Origin: Leucobacter chromiisoli
Lineage (GTDB): Bacteria; Actinomycetota; Actinomycetes; Actinomycetales; Microbacteriaceae
Length of the DNA: 64,000 nt
Reading direction: 5' to 3'
Assembly (NCBI RefSeq): GCF_016522505.1
Contig: NZ_JAEHOH010000022.1
Span: 1 to 64,000 of the forward strand
Under the pieces are notes generated by a model that worked only from the letters and a program-made list of their open reading frames with translations, was not told the origin of the DNA and ran no database searches. Below are positions 15,833 to 22,990 of this stretch, piece by piece. The first letter of the stretch is position 1. Each line of letters opens with the position of its first letter. The position numbers were made by a program, and so were the translations under genes.

Positions 15833-15859
15833 GAAAAACGCCCCCACGTTTGTGGAGGC
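15833..15859 (-). terminator. Intrinsic terminator between MuF and scaffold genes
   Basis: On the minus strand GCCTCCAC, a short AAAC loop and GTGGGGGC are followed by GTTTTTC. This is the strongest intrinsic terminator signal in the late operon and would separate packaging from capsid expression, implying another promoter or antitermination. Confidence 0.8.
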
Positions 15860-15894
15860 TTGAACCCGCGCCAGGCGGGAAGTCTTGAATCTGA

Positions 15895-16587
15895 TTAGGT
15901 GAGCTTGTCTGCGTTGTCAGCGAGCCACTGCTTCACTTGCCGTTTCGCCGCTTCACGCTGCGCCGGCTTCATCCGAGAAGTGCGCTCGGACGTTTTGAAG
16001 TCGGGCACTCGGGACCGGCGTGCACTTTGATCCCATGAGGGGGCTACGACGCAGCGGCAGTTATCGTGCGCCGCGAAATACGCTGACTTCTTCGAGTACA
16101 CCCCGCCGCGATCCGCGAGCATGCGGCAGAACTGGCACGAACCAGCCCGCGTCTCACGCCGCCAGCCCACAGCGGTCGGGTCGCGGTCCACGTTCCAGCG
16201 CATCGTGTCGCGGCCCTGCTGCTGAATGAGCCGTGTCGACGCGCCCACAAGCTGCTGTAGCGCCGAATCCCAGTTGTCCTCGAATGCGGGACCGATCGCC
16301 CACTTCGCTACGCCAACGGCCTGCTCTTGCGGAACAGGAGGGGCGAGGGAAGCGCGGTACTGGCCGGATGCCAGAGCCGCCGCACGAGCCTCGTCATAGA
16401 ACTCGGCGGCAAGCTCCGCACCCTGCTCCCCATACACCTGCACGAAATCCGGGTAGAACTCCAACAGCGCGTCCCGCAACTCGATCGGGTCAGCCCCCGC
16501 ATAAGCTCCGAAGAACTCAGTCAGGTCGCGTTGCGCCCACCGCAGGTTCTCCGCTGTAGCCAGCCTCAGATCCGCTACCGTCGCCAT
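15895..16587 (-). CDS. MuF-like minor head protein
   Basis: The 230-residue protein has a helical N-terminal region and a C-terminal MuF/VG15-like part with the Cys/His pattern CQFCRMLADRGGVY and AHDNCRCVVAPSW, then a basic tail. The gene overlaps the portal gene by 71 bp and follows it, as is usual. Such proteins sit in the head near the portal and help morphogenesis or are injected with DNA. No toxin domain is fused. Confidence 0.85.
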   Translation of the reverse strand: MATVADLRLATAENLRWAQRDLTEFFGAYAGADPIELRDALLEFYPDFVQVYGEQGAELAAEFYDEARAAALASGQYRASLAPPVPQEQAVGVAKWAIGPAFEDNWDSALQQLVGASTRLIQQQGRDTMRWNVDRDPTAVGWRRETRAGSCQFCRMLADRGGVYSKKSAYFAAHDNCRCVVAPSWDQSARRSRVPDFKTSERTSRMKPAQREAAKRQVKQWLADNADKLT

Positions 16588-17965
16588 TCGTTACCTCCCG
16601 CGCAGCAGCAGCCATCCGCTCAAGTCGCGTCCCAGCCTCCGACCGCTTCTTATCCGACAAAAGCCGGTCGATCTCCTGCGACGAATAGTTCAACTTCTCG
16701 AGGAACACCGGCGACTCCGTAATCCACGGCACCACCTGAGCCTGCTTCAGCGCAGCATCAGCAGCCGCAGAATCAGCCATCCGGAACGCCGGAGCGAACC
16801 ACGCCGAAACACGTTTCAGATCGTCAGGAACATCGCGCAGACCATCGCGCACCATCACCGACGTCGCCGCCATATTGCGGAGTGCCGACTGGAAACCGCC
16901 AATCGCTTTCTCAGCGATCAAGCGGAGAGGATCGCGTTGCGACTGAATCGCCGGATCAGACGACGGGTTGTCCGACACAAACCCGAGCTCATTCATCGGG
17001 ATCGACGACTCACCCGACAACTGCGCCGCCCACATCCGAAGATGATCGACATGCGGCTGCATCGAATGCTGCGAGAACTGACCCAGATGCGGAAGCTCTC
17101 CCTCCTCATCACGCGAGACGGCAAGAAAACGGCCCGTGATCGCACTCCACTTGTCCATGTCGAACGACTCTTCGTCCAAGCCGATGCCGTACCGCTGAGG
17201 TGCTGCGAAGAACTCAGCGCCGATCTCAGAACGCACCATCGTGCGCACACCACCAGCAATGAAATACTCCACAGCCGGAGTGATTCGAGACCGCCCGAAC
17301 GGGCGACGCAGATCTGGCTTCACCCGGAACACCTCAACCGGGATACGCCCGGTCAAGTTCGGAACGATATTGGCCTTCATCTGGCCATTCGGGAGGAGTG
17401 TGATATCGACCGACTTGTCGCGGAAATACACGAACACGCGCTCAACGATGCCCTTGTTGTCAGCCTCGACCGTCATCGCAGCCTTCAAGCCGCGGCGGCG
17501 ACGATCCCACAACCCAGTAGCTTGCAACGCCGAGCGAATCTGCCACAAAGTAGCCGGCTCCCCATCAAAGCCCTGCGAGACGGTGCCGAACGAGCACGAG
17601 TGCGTCAGCGCCGACGTGACCGCCTGCGAGAACTCCACCCGGAAATCATTCTCCGCAACCAAGTCGTCAAGCCCATACGGGTTCTCCTCAACGCCGGGCG
17701 ACACGAACCGCTCGAAGGAAATGCGATCCGAAACAACATCAACCGTCTTCGCCCCCCAGCCGAGCACCGCCTCCAAATCTCGGAGCTGCGGTGGCGTCGA
17801 TATCTTCAGATCCTTGAACAAGTCCTTCTGGTCGTAGGTCAGCTGTCGGCGAGCGTTGCCAGGAACATGCGAAGCCCACTGCTCACGCATCTCCCCAATC
17901 ATCGCCACCTCATCATCGGACAGCCCCAGAGATCCCGCTGAGGAGATAGGCGTGGAAATCATCAT
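16517..17965 (-). CDS. Portal protein
   Basis: The 482-residue protein has the position, size and pattern of SPP1 gp6-type portals: a long central region with LGWGAKTVDVVSDRI and VEVFRVKPDLRRPFGRSRI, a helical stem region and a C-terminal acidic/Gly-Ser tail. It overlaps the large terminase stop by 4 bp. As a dodecamer it forms the DNA entry and exit channel and docks the terminase. Confidence 0.92.
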   Translation of the reverse strand: MMISTPISSAGSLGLSDDEVAMIGEMREQWASHVPGNARRQLTYDQKDLFKDLKISTPPQLRDLEAVLGWGAKTVDVVSDRISFERFVSPGVEENPYGLDDLVAENDFRVEFSQAVTSALTHSCSFGTVSQGFDGEPATLWQIRSALQATGLWDRRRRGLKAAMTVEADNKGIVERVFVYFRDKSVDITLLPNGQMKANIVPNLTGRIPVEVFRVKPDLRRPFGRSRITPAVEYFIAGGVRTMVRSEIGAEFFAAPQRYGIGLDEESFDMDKWSAITGRFLAVSRDEEGELPHLGQFSQHSMQPHVDHLRMWAAQLSGESSIPMNELGFVSDNPSSDPAIQSQRDPLRLIAEKAIGGFQSALRNMAATSVMVRDGLRDVPDDLKRVSAWFAPAFRMADSAAADAALKQAQVVPWITESPVFLEKLNYSSQEIDRLLSDKKRSEAGTRLERMAAAAREVTNGDGSGSEAGYSGEPAVGATRPD

Positions 17966-19422
17966 GCGCTCACCCTTACCCCTCGCCCCGGCCGACGCTT
18001 CGTCGTACGAGCACCCCAGAAAGCGAGCGTCGCCGCATCCAAAGACACGACCGTCTCACCCTCCGGAGCTTCCCAACCGAAGCCACCGTTGTTCCCGATC
18101 TTCCGCTTAGTCGCGGACAAAACCTGTTGGTCAAACTTCTCAATGCCGGGGTGTGACAGCTCTCCCGACAACACCGCCTGCTCAAACATCGAATGCGCCG
18201 CGATAACCTGATCGAGCGTCGGCAGCAGAATCAGACGCTTATTCTTCACGCCAGTATCGCGAAGAGCATTCACAAGGTAGCCAACCCCCGACTTGCCATC
18301 CACGACGATCTGAGCGGCATCGGCCGCGAGCTCCGCAAGCTGATCCACGAGCCACTGGTATCCCTCACCAAGGTTGCGCTGTTCAAGCGGGCGAACAAAC
18401 ACCGGCCCAATATCCGGGCGCACCGCCTTCGCGAGCGCGACACCAGACCCATCAGCGGTGAACTTCACGCCGTAAACCGCGCGGCCTTCAGGCATGACGT
18501 TCGACACCAGAGCATTCCAAGATGAAACGGGTATCGCTTTCGCGAATCCATCCGAGTCCCAGATGCCCATAGCCTCACGACGCCAAGCATCCTCATCGGG
18601 CATATTCTCCCGCATTCGTAACATCGACTCGACCGGAGTTCGGTACGGGAACGAAGGGTTCATCTTCGCCCACTGCTTCCGATCGTCCGTCTTCGCATCA
18701 GGGTCAGCCGAGAACTCAACGTACGTCATCTGGTTCGACTTGCCGGCCAACGCCTGACGCCTCTTAGCCGCGAAAGAATCACCATCATCGAGCGGCCGCG
18801 GAGGAGTGCCAATGAAGAACAAGAGAGCGCCATGAGGATTGCGAGCCTGATTCGTCGTCGGCACCATGTCCTCCAGAGACCGCAACGACAGTCGCTGAGC
18901 CTCATCGAACACGACAACATCAATCGCATCCATACCTAGACCGAACCCATGCGACCGAGCGCCGAACATGATGACGGAACCGTTCTTGAAAACGATCCTC
19001 TGCTCACCATTCGCAAGACGAATCTCAGCGACATGCTTCGCGATCTTCGGACGCCGAGCAATGCCCTGCATCGTCTGAAACGTATTCCCCGTCGTAGCAA
19101 GGTGGTGAGAAGTCCAAATAACTCTCAAGCCAGGAAGCTCGAGACAGAGGCCAACCATGAGATGACCAATGGTGTACGTCTTACCGACCTGCCGCGGGAT
19201 GGACGCCACCACGCCACCCACCGTGGAGGCGAACTTGCCATTACAGTCCAAGCCAAGACCAACAGTCCCAAACCCCTGCTGCCACGGGTCAAACCCAACA
19301 CCGCACTCAGCAAGACGAGCCTGCACCCGCGGAAACAAAGACGACTCAATCGTGTCTGGGTAAACCAGATGCCGAGCAACCTCAGATAGCCGAGGCATCG
19401 AAGGCCGTGCTGACTTCACCAC
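17962..19422 (-). CDS. Large terminase subunit
   Basis: The 486-residue protein has a Walker A-like loop SIPRQVGKT (about residues 74-82), a Walker B DVVVFDEAQ (168-176) and a C-terminal RNase H-like nuclease with Asp-containing strands GVKFTADGSG and IVVDGKSGVG. It drives DNA packaging and cuts the concatemer. I chose the GTG at 19422, with GAGGAGG 9 nt upstream; this gives a 41-bp overlap with the small subunit gene. An ATG eight codons later is the alternative. Confidence 0.93.
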   Translation of the reverse strand: MVKSARPSMPRLSEVARHLVYPDTIESSLFPRVQARLAECGVGFDPWQQGFGTVGLGLDCNGKFASTVGGVVASIPRQVGKTYTIGHLMVGLCLELPGLRVIWTSHHLATTGNTFQTMQGIARRPKIAKHVAEIRLANGEQRIVFKNGSVIMFGARSHGFGLGMDAIDVVVFDEAQRLSLRSLEDMVPTTNQARNPHGALLFFIGTPPRPLDDGDSFAAKRRQALAGKSNQMTYVEFSADPDAKTDDRKQWAKMNPSFPYRTPVESMLRMRENMPDEDAWRREAMGIWDSDGFAKAIPVSSWNALVSNVMPEGRAVYGVKFTADGSGVALAKAVRPDIGPVFVRPLEQRNLGEGYQWLVDQLAELAADAAQIVVDGKSGVGYLVNALRDTGVKNKRLILLPTLDQVIAAHSMFEQAVLSGELSHPGIEKFDQQVLSATKRKIGNNGGFGWEAPEGETVVSLDAATLAFWGARTTKRRPGRGVRVSA

Positions 19423-19657
19423 CAGCCGACACCTCCTCAACCTCCCGACGCACCGCATCGATCTCCTTCGAGATCTCAGTCAGCCGCTTCGTCAACGCCG
19501 CAAGATCCCGAGCCGAAGCCGTCGTATCAATCGCACGAGCAACCACCCGGCGCATCTGCAACAGCTCATCCAGCCGAGAACCAAACTCCACCGCATCAAA
19601 CACCGACTCCACCGGGCGACGATCAGCCTCAGTGACAGCACGCAACTTCGCAGACAC
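19382..19657 (-). CDS. Putative small terminase subunit
   Basis: The 91-residue protein is helical and coiled-coil-like (LDELLQMRRVVARAI, LTKRLTEISKEIDAVRREV) and is encoded directly upstream of the large terminase. AAGGAGGTGG precedes the GTG at 19657. It is shorter than classical small subunits and no clear DNA-binding motif is visible, so the role rests on position and oligomer-type sequence. Confidence 0.7.
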   Translation of the reverse strand: MSAKLRAVTEADRRPVESVFDAVEFGSRLDELLQMRRVVARAIDTTASARDLAALTKRLTEISKEIDAVRREVEEVSAGGEVSTAFDASAI

Positions 19658-19822
19658 GACCACCACCTCCTTGGTGGAAACATTCGGGGAGAGAGATCGC
19701 ATTGCCGCGGGTGCGCCGGGGACGGCGGCCCGAGGGGGGTACCCCCTGGGGGCAGAGATTGCGTGGCCCCTGTGGATAACTTGATCGGCGCGTGATTGCT
19801 TATCGAAGCGGTCGCATATCGA
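19658..19822. other. Intergenic region with palindrome, candidate cos/packaging site
   Basis: Between HNH and small terminase genes lies a noncoding stretch with a GGGGGTACCCCC palindrome near 19736-19747, followed by TGGGGG. TACCCCCTGGG occurs again near 20252, on the other side of the HNH gene. HNH genes next to terminase often border cos sites. No cohesive end can be proved from one prophage copy. Confidence 0.35.
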
Positions 19823-20161
19823 TCAGAATGTGATGCTTTGGACGGTTTGTGGTCGTTTGCCTCGCATGATTGCGTTGCCGAGTCGTGCACCGTCGTGGGC
19901 GTTGCACCTGTTGCAGATGACTTGGATGTTCTCGATGGTGTCTTGTCCGCCGAGCGCGTGGTGTTTGATGTGGTCTGGGACTGCACTGTTGGGTCGTTGG
20001 CCTGTGGTGTAGTCGAGTGGGACGTTGCATGTTCGGCCTCGGTGGCTCTTGCATGTGACATCTCGGCATGGGCAGCGTGTGAGTCCTGCTGCTTGGGCAT
20101 TGTGGAGGGCGCGTTTGCGGAGGTTCTTCCACTTGGCTGTGCCGGTGCGGGAGGTAACCAC
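19823..20161 (-). CDS. HNH endonuclease
   Basis: The 112-residue protein has a Cys-rich zinc site (CPCRDVTCKSHRGRTC), then AVPDHIKHHALGG and ENIQVICNRCNAHDGARLG, the His-Asn-His motif with its Cys pair. Phage HNH proteins next to terminase assist cutting of packaged DNA. I chose the GTG at 20161, with AGGGGG 8 nt upstream; a longer frame to 20209 passes through a short direct repeat and has no better site. Confidence 0.88.
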   Translation of the reverse strand: MVTSRTGTAKWKNLRKRALHNAQAAGLTRCPCRDVTCKSHRGRTCNVPLDYTTGQRPNSAVPDHIKHHALGGQDTIENIQVICNRCNAHDGARLGNAIMRGKRPQTVQSITF

Positions 20162-20168
20162 TATGTGA

Positions 20169-20202
20169 CCCCCTGCCCTGCTGTTCGCCCCTGCCCTGCT
20201 AT
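20169..20202. repeat. Short direct repeat before the HNH gene
   Basis: CCCTGCCCTGCT occurs twice with a 5-6 nt spacer just upstream of the HNH start. It may be a protein-binding site or slippage product; nothing else is seen in the gap to 20,278 except a CCCGGGCG-type G/C-rich stretch. Confidence 0.45.
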
Positions 20203-20278
20203 CGGGCACGCCCGGGGCGTGTTGTTACTCCCCCGCCCTGGCTTCGACCTACCCCCTGGGTCTTTCTACCCGCCCGGG

Positions 20279-20398
20279 TTACGCGAAGACCAGGCCCCCG
20301 TCCTTGGAGGTAGCGGTGCAGGCGATGAGCGAGGCCAGGACGCGCTTCGTTAGTTCGCGTCGCCGGTGACCGTTCGCGTTATGCTTCGGGGTTGCCAT
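20279..20398 (-). CDS. Very small basic phage protein
   Basis: A 39-residue frame starting at an ATG with GGGAGGAG nine bases upstream and ending in TAA. The sequence GHRRRELTKRVLAS resembles the first helix of many small phage HNH nucleases, so it could be a remnant of such a gene or a separate tiny protein. It lies between a membrane protein and the HNH gene on the same strand. Confidence 0.5.
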   Translation of the reverse strand: MATPKHNANGHRRRELTKRVLASLIACTATSKDGGLVFA

Positions 20399-20426
20399 CG
20401 GGGCGCTCCTCCCGAAGCTGCGGGCT

Positions 20427-20582
20427 CTAGTTGAAGGTGTAGGCGAGCATGCTTCCGAGGATGAGGCTGGACCCAATCAGTGGTAGCCATGCGTTCCTGA
20501 GGAGTTCAATCGCGTTCTTACCCAGATCTGCGAGCGCCGATCGGAACTCATCCGTAAATGTGAAACCCATGCGCCGTATCAT
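20427..20582 (-). CDS. Small phage membrane protein
   Basis: The 51-residue product has an amphipathic N-terminal part and one C-terminal membrane helix (about residues 32-49: LPLIGSSLILGSMLAY). The ATG overlaps the upstream stop in ATGA with GAAGAG before it. An upstream extension to 20645 is a less likely start. Function unknown. Confidence 0.65.
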   Translation of the reverse strand: MIRRMGFTFTDEFRSALADLGKNAIELLRNAWLPLIGSSLILGSMLAYTFN

Positions 20583-20824
20583 AGCTCTTCGGATCCATCC
20601 TGATCCGGGGCGTCCTCGATCGGATCCCATGCGGTGAACAGCCACACGTACTCGAATATGAGGCGCTCGTTGCGGACCCGTTGTGTGACGCTCCCGCCAA
20701 GGGTGTGGATCTCCCTCTGCTCTGCGTCGAAGCGCACGAACTCGGACACGGACTCGAACGACACAGAGGCGTACCCGTTGTCTAGGGCGTCGGCGAGCGC
20801 TCGCTTCGATGCAGTGGCGAACAT
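20579..20824 (-). CDS. Phage hypothetical protein, start uncertain
   Basis: The frame from ATG at 20824 encodes 81 residues (MFATASKRALADAL ... acidic tail DQDGSEEL). Protein-like sequence continues upstream in the same frame for at least 25 codons (IRVTTTSIDERILKPETDQE) but has no ATG, GTG or TTG there until it enters the overlapping small gene at 20,931. Either the start is farther up (GTG at 21031) or an unusual codon is used. Last bases overlap the membrane-protein gene. No family recognised. Confidence 0.55.
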   Translation of the reverse strand: MFATASKRALADALDNGYASVSFESVSEFVRFDAEQREIHTLGGSVTQRVRNERLIFEYVWLFTAWDPIEDAPDQDGSEEL

Positions 20825-20930
20825 CTCCTGGTCAGTTTCGGGCTTCAGGATGCGTTCGTCGATCGAGGTGGTCGTAACCCGGATCGTAGGCGGTTCGCCC
20901 TTGTGGGCTTCCTGAGCGGTGGGTTGACTC

Positions 20931-21053
20931 CTAGATGTCGTAGCTTGGGACTGGCTTCGGGTACCCGTTCGTGTCGTACTGGTCGCATTGGCAGAGCATC
21001 GCGGCACGGATCGACTGATAGGTGCGGCCACAGCCCTCGGGGCACTCGTGCAT
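20931..21053 (-). CDS. Small zinc-finger-like phage protein
   Basis: A 40-residue frame missed by length filters: ATG at 21053 with GAGGAG just upstream, two bases after the stop of the previous gene. It has HECPEGCG near the start and CQCDQYD in the middle, a Cys4-like pattern. Its spacing inside a tight operon of small genes makes it convincing as a real gene. Function unknown. Confidence 0.7.
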   Translation of the reverse strand: MHECPEGCGRTYQSIRAAMLCQCDQYDTNGYPKPVPSYDI

Positions 21054-21055
21054 GA

Positions 21056-21304
21056 CTACTCCTCGTCGTCGCAGGTCGCTGCGGCATCGAAGCGGAGCGC
21101 GAGATACCGGGATAGGCCGAGCGACGTCGTGAAGCCCTGACCCTCGGCCGTGATGCGCTGATAGCCGGTCAGATCCTCGCCCATCATTTCCGCGGTCGCG
21201 TACTGCACCATGCCGACGTAGCCGGTGACGATCGCCCCGTCGACCTCGTCAGCGAGGTGCGCAGCGATCGCAGCATCGAGGGCGGCTTTCGTCTCAGCGC
21301 TCAC
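21056..21304 (-). CDS. Phage hypothetical protein
   Basis: An 82-residue helical protein (SAETKAALDAAIAAHLADEV start, then GYQRITAEGQGFTTSLGL). I chose the GTG at 21304, with GGAG 7 nt upstream; it overlaps the upstream gene's end by 11 bp. It has an acidic Asp-Asp-Glu-Glu C-terminus. It may be a DNA-mimic or packaging accessory; this is not shown by the sequence. Confidence 0.65.
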   Translation of the reverse strand: MSAETKAALDAAIAAHLADEVDGAIVTGYVGMVQYATAEMMGEDLTGYQRITAEGQGFTTSLGLSRYLALRFDAAATCDDEE

Positions 21305-21476
21305 GAGGCGCTCCAAGGCAAGGAGGCTCGCAGGACTCACCCTCGCGGCCCGCGTTGTACCCGTATGGCAGGCCCGAGTCCTCGGGGTCGCAACGGCTCT
21401 TACCGCGATAGTTCCCCGCCTGGTGCACTGGCCACGGGTCACCGCTGATCGGCCGGTTGCAGTGCTTGCAATCCAC
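21294..21476 (-). CDS. Small zinc-ribbon-like phage protein
   Basis: The 60-residue protein starts DCKHCNRPISG, has H-x-AGNYRGKSRCDPEDSG and a final EPPCLG, giving four Cys plus His that could bind zinc. It is the first gene of a short operon of small genes running toward HNH. It follows a terminator at 21,571-21,601 and thus needs its own promoter. Function unknown. Confidence 0.68.
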   Translation of the reverse strand: MDCKHCNRPISGDPWPVHQAGNYRGKSRCDPEDSGLPYGYNAGREGESCEPPCLGAPRER

Positions 21477-21570
21477 GATGACCTCCTGGTGAAGTGTTCC
21501 CCGTGCTCGGACGCCCTGGTTATCGACGTTGAGTAAGTGTGGCGCGGCACGGGGGAGTCTAGAAATGACG

Positions 21571-21601
21571 AAACCCCCAGCCAGTGAGTGGCTGAGGGTT
21601 T
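21571..21601 (-). terminator. Intrinsic terminator
   Basis: On the minus strand AACCCTCAGCCA pairs with TGGCTGGGGGTT across a short loop and is followed by TCGTCATTT. It lies past the stop of the HTH gene (21,630). Confidence 0.7.
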
Positions 21602-21629
21602 CTACCTCGTAAGCGGTTGAGGTTGTGGG

Positions 21630-22124
21630 TTATGCGTTCGCCTTGGCGGGGCGTCCCGGCTTGGTGGTCCGGGTTTCCAGGTAGCGCTCGATAGCGTGCT
21701 TCGAGTAGAGCGGTCCCTGCGCGGTCGTGATGACCGCGTGCGGGAACGCGCCGCTCTCGGCGAGCTGCCGCGCGCGCTGGCGCGAGAAACCACCCATGTC
21801 CGCAATCTCCGCGAAACTGACGACCTCAGGGTAGGTGGGGTCTGTCACGAGCTCGTTCATTGCGTCTTCGGACAGTATCTCGACTCCTGCGAGGTCAATC
21901 GCGCCAATGGTGCCAGATGCACGGTCGACCAAGAGATTAGCTGCAGTATCAACTGCGTCAAGGACAGTGGGGGCTTCCACCGTGAACGTGATGGTTCCGC
22001 CCGCATCGTCAGGTGCGATGCTCATCGAAGCTCCGTTGGGTGCGAGTTCTCCAATGAGGTCAAAGGCGGCATCATCACTGAACTTTGCGCTCGTGAATGT
22101 CAGTGATGCGTGCCAGGTATGCAT
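21630..22124 (-). CDS. Phage protein with C-terminal helix-turn-helix
   Basis: The 164-residue protein has a beta-rich N-terminal half (about residues 1-95) and a C-terminal MerR/excisionase-like winged HTH (about 105-155): SFAEIADMGGFSRQRARQL followed by PHAVITTAQGPLYSKHAIERYL. It probably binds DNA and could regulate the prophage or aid excision, but it differs from compact Xis proteins, and no repressor-type dimer domain is seen. It is near the integrase end. The ATG at 22124 lies after a 12-bp inverted repeat. Confidence 0.75.
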   Translation of the reverse strand: MHTWHASLTFTSAKFSDDAAFDLIGELAPNGASMSIAPDDAGGTITFTVEAPTVLDAVDTAANLLVDRASGTIGAIDLAGVEILSEDAMNELVTDPTYPEVVSFAEIADMGGFSRQRARQLAESGAFPHAVITTAQGPLYSKHAIERYLETRTTKPGRPAKANA

Positions 22125-22184
22125 GGTCGTGCTTCCTCCGTCGTATCTCTATTCGATTGAATTTCGTGAGGGAGGTTCGGTAGA

Positions 22185-22224
22185 TTGTGGGGAGCTTCTA
22201 CCACCAAGTTTTAGCTCCCCACAA
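22185..22224. repeat. 12-bp perfect inverted repeat
   Basis: TTGTGGGGAGCT (22185-22196) and AGCTCCCCACAA (22213-22224) are perfectly complementary with a 16-nt spacer. The repeat lies between the HicA-like stop and the HTH gene start and has no U-run after it, so it may be an operator or RNA structure rather than a terminator. Confidence 0.7.
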
Positions 22225-22238
22225 CCTCGTTCGACCGC

Positions 22239-22433
22239 TTACTGGATGTAGCCGCTCTTTCTGAGTCTTGCTACGCAGTTCTGATACCAGCGCCCGTCGG
22301 ACGGGGTTTTGTGTATCGCGACTGCGGGCTTGGCCTTGTCGGGCGGGTAGCACATCCATCCTTTCTTGGATGCTTTGATGTGCCAGCCCTGGGCCTCCAG
22401 CGATTCGAGAAGCGGTTTGATTCGCCTATCGAT
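22239..22433 (-). CDS. HicA-like small phage protein with non-standard start
   Basis: The frame to TAA at 22239-22241 encodes about 64 residues: DRRIKPLLESLEAQGWHIK, then SKKGWMCYPP and TPSDGRWYQNCVARLRKSG. This resembles HicA-fold (double-stranded RNA-binding-like) proteins common in actinophages. A strong GGAGGTGA lies just upstream, but between the last in-frame stop and that region there is no ATG, GTG or TTG; the first plausible codon is ATC at 22431-22433, 10 nt after the SD. A GTG inside the SD opens another, unlikely frame. No HicB partner is visible. Confidence 0.55.
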   Translation of the reverse strand: MDRRIKPLLESLEAQGWHIKASKKGWMCYPPDKAKPAVAIHKTPSDGRWYQNCVARLRKSGYIQ

Positions 22434-22458
22434 CCGGTTTTCACCTCCCTCTATTGAA

Positions 22459-22480
22459 TTGTGGTTTCAGTCTACCACAA
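22459..22480. promoter_or_regulatory. Inverted repeat, possible operator
   Basis: TTGTGGT and ACCACAA arms with an 8-nt spacer lie about 25 bp upstream of the HicA-like gene. The arms share TTGTGG with the larger inverted repeat at 22,185. The flanking 200 bp (22,481-22,684) contain no gene that I can support. Confidence 0.4.
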
Positions 22481-22684
22481 AACAGTTGTCACTGGGAAGT
22501 GAATATGTGTTCGAAGTTGGGCCAGCAGAGGCGGTACCGGGATAACCGGTGCAGGGCGCATGCTGGCGGTGCGTGATGCGGCCGTGCACAGCCGCTTCGC
22601 TCTGAGGTCTTTTCAGTAGCATCCGCCACACGGGCAGGCTCGGCCAATCCGAGCGTCAGAGCTTCCCGTCACGCACGGGATTCG

Positions 22685-22757
22685 AGCCTTCTGCCCGACT
22701 CGAACGGGCCACCCGCGGTTTACAAGACCGCTGCTCTACCAGATGAGCTAAGAAGGC
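22685..22757 (-). tRNA. Phage tRNA-Thr (anticodon UGU)
   Basis: A full cloverleaf is visible: acceptor GCCTTCT/AGAAGGC, anticodon arm GCGGT-CTTGTAA-ACCGC with anticodon TGT, T arm GCCCG-TTCGAGT-CGGGC. CCA is not encoded. It reads ACA codons, uncommon in such GC-rich hosts, and has the same anticodon as the host tRNA used for integration. Confidence 0.93.
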
Positions 22758-22860
22758 GAGTGGGCGGCGGGCACTCAGCCCGAAGGCGGGTGCCACGTGT
22801 TTAGCGCAGCTGACCGCCGCCCCAAAATCCCGCCCAATCCCGGAGGAGGAGCGGGAGCAA

Positions 22861-22939
22861 AGCCCGCCGTCGCGGGCTATTCAGTTGTGGCCGCATATAC
22901 GAAGCGACCCCGGGGACCGTTTGGTCTTCCGGGGTCGCT
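22861..22939. terminator. Two hairpins downstream of the Cys-rich protein gene
   Basis: AGCCCGC/GCGGGCT (22861-22878) and an 11-bp AGCGACCCCGG/CCGGGGTCGCT hairpin (22903-22939) lie between the 22,991 gene and tRNA-Thr. Neither has a long U-run on the minus strand; they may end the upstream transcript or aid tRNA processing. Confidence 0.5.
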
Positions 22940-22990
22940 CGTTTCGCGTGTCTTTAGTGTACCACGGATTGTGGCACGAGGGGCGAACTG

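Noticed and set aside
21630..22124. Immunity repressor candidate
   Set aside because: It has a MerR/excisionase-like HTH only, with no typical repressor C-terminal domain and no divergent cro-like gene.
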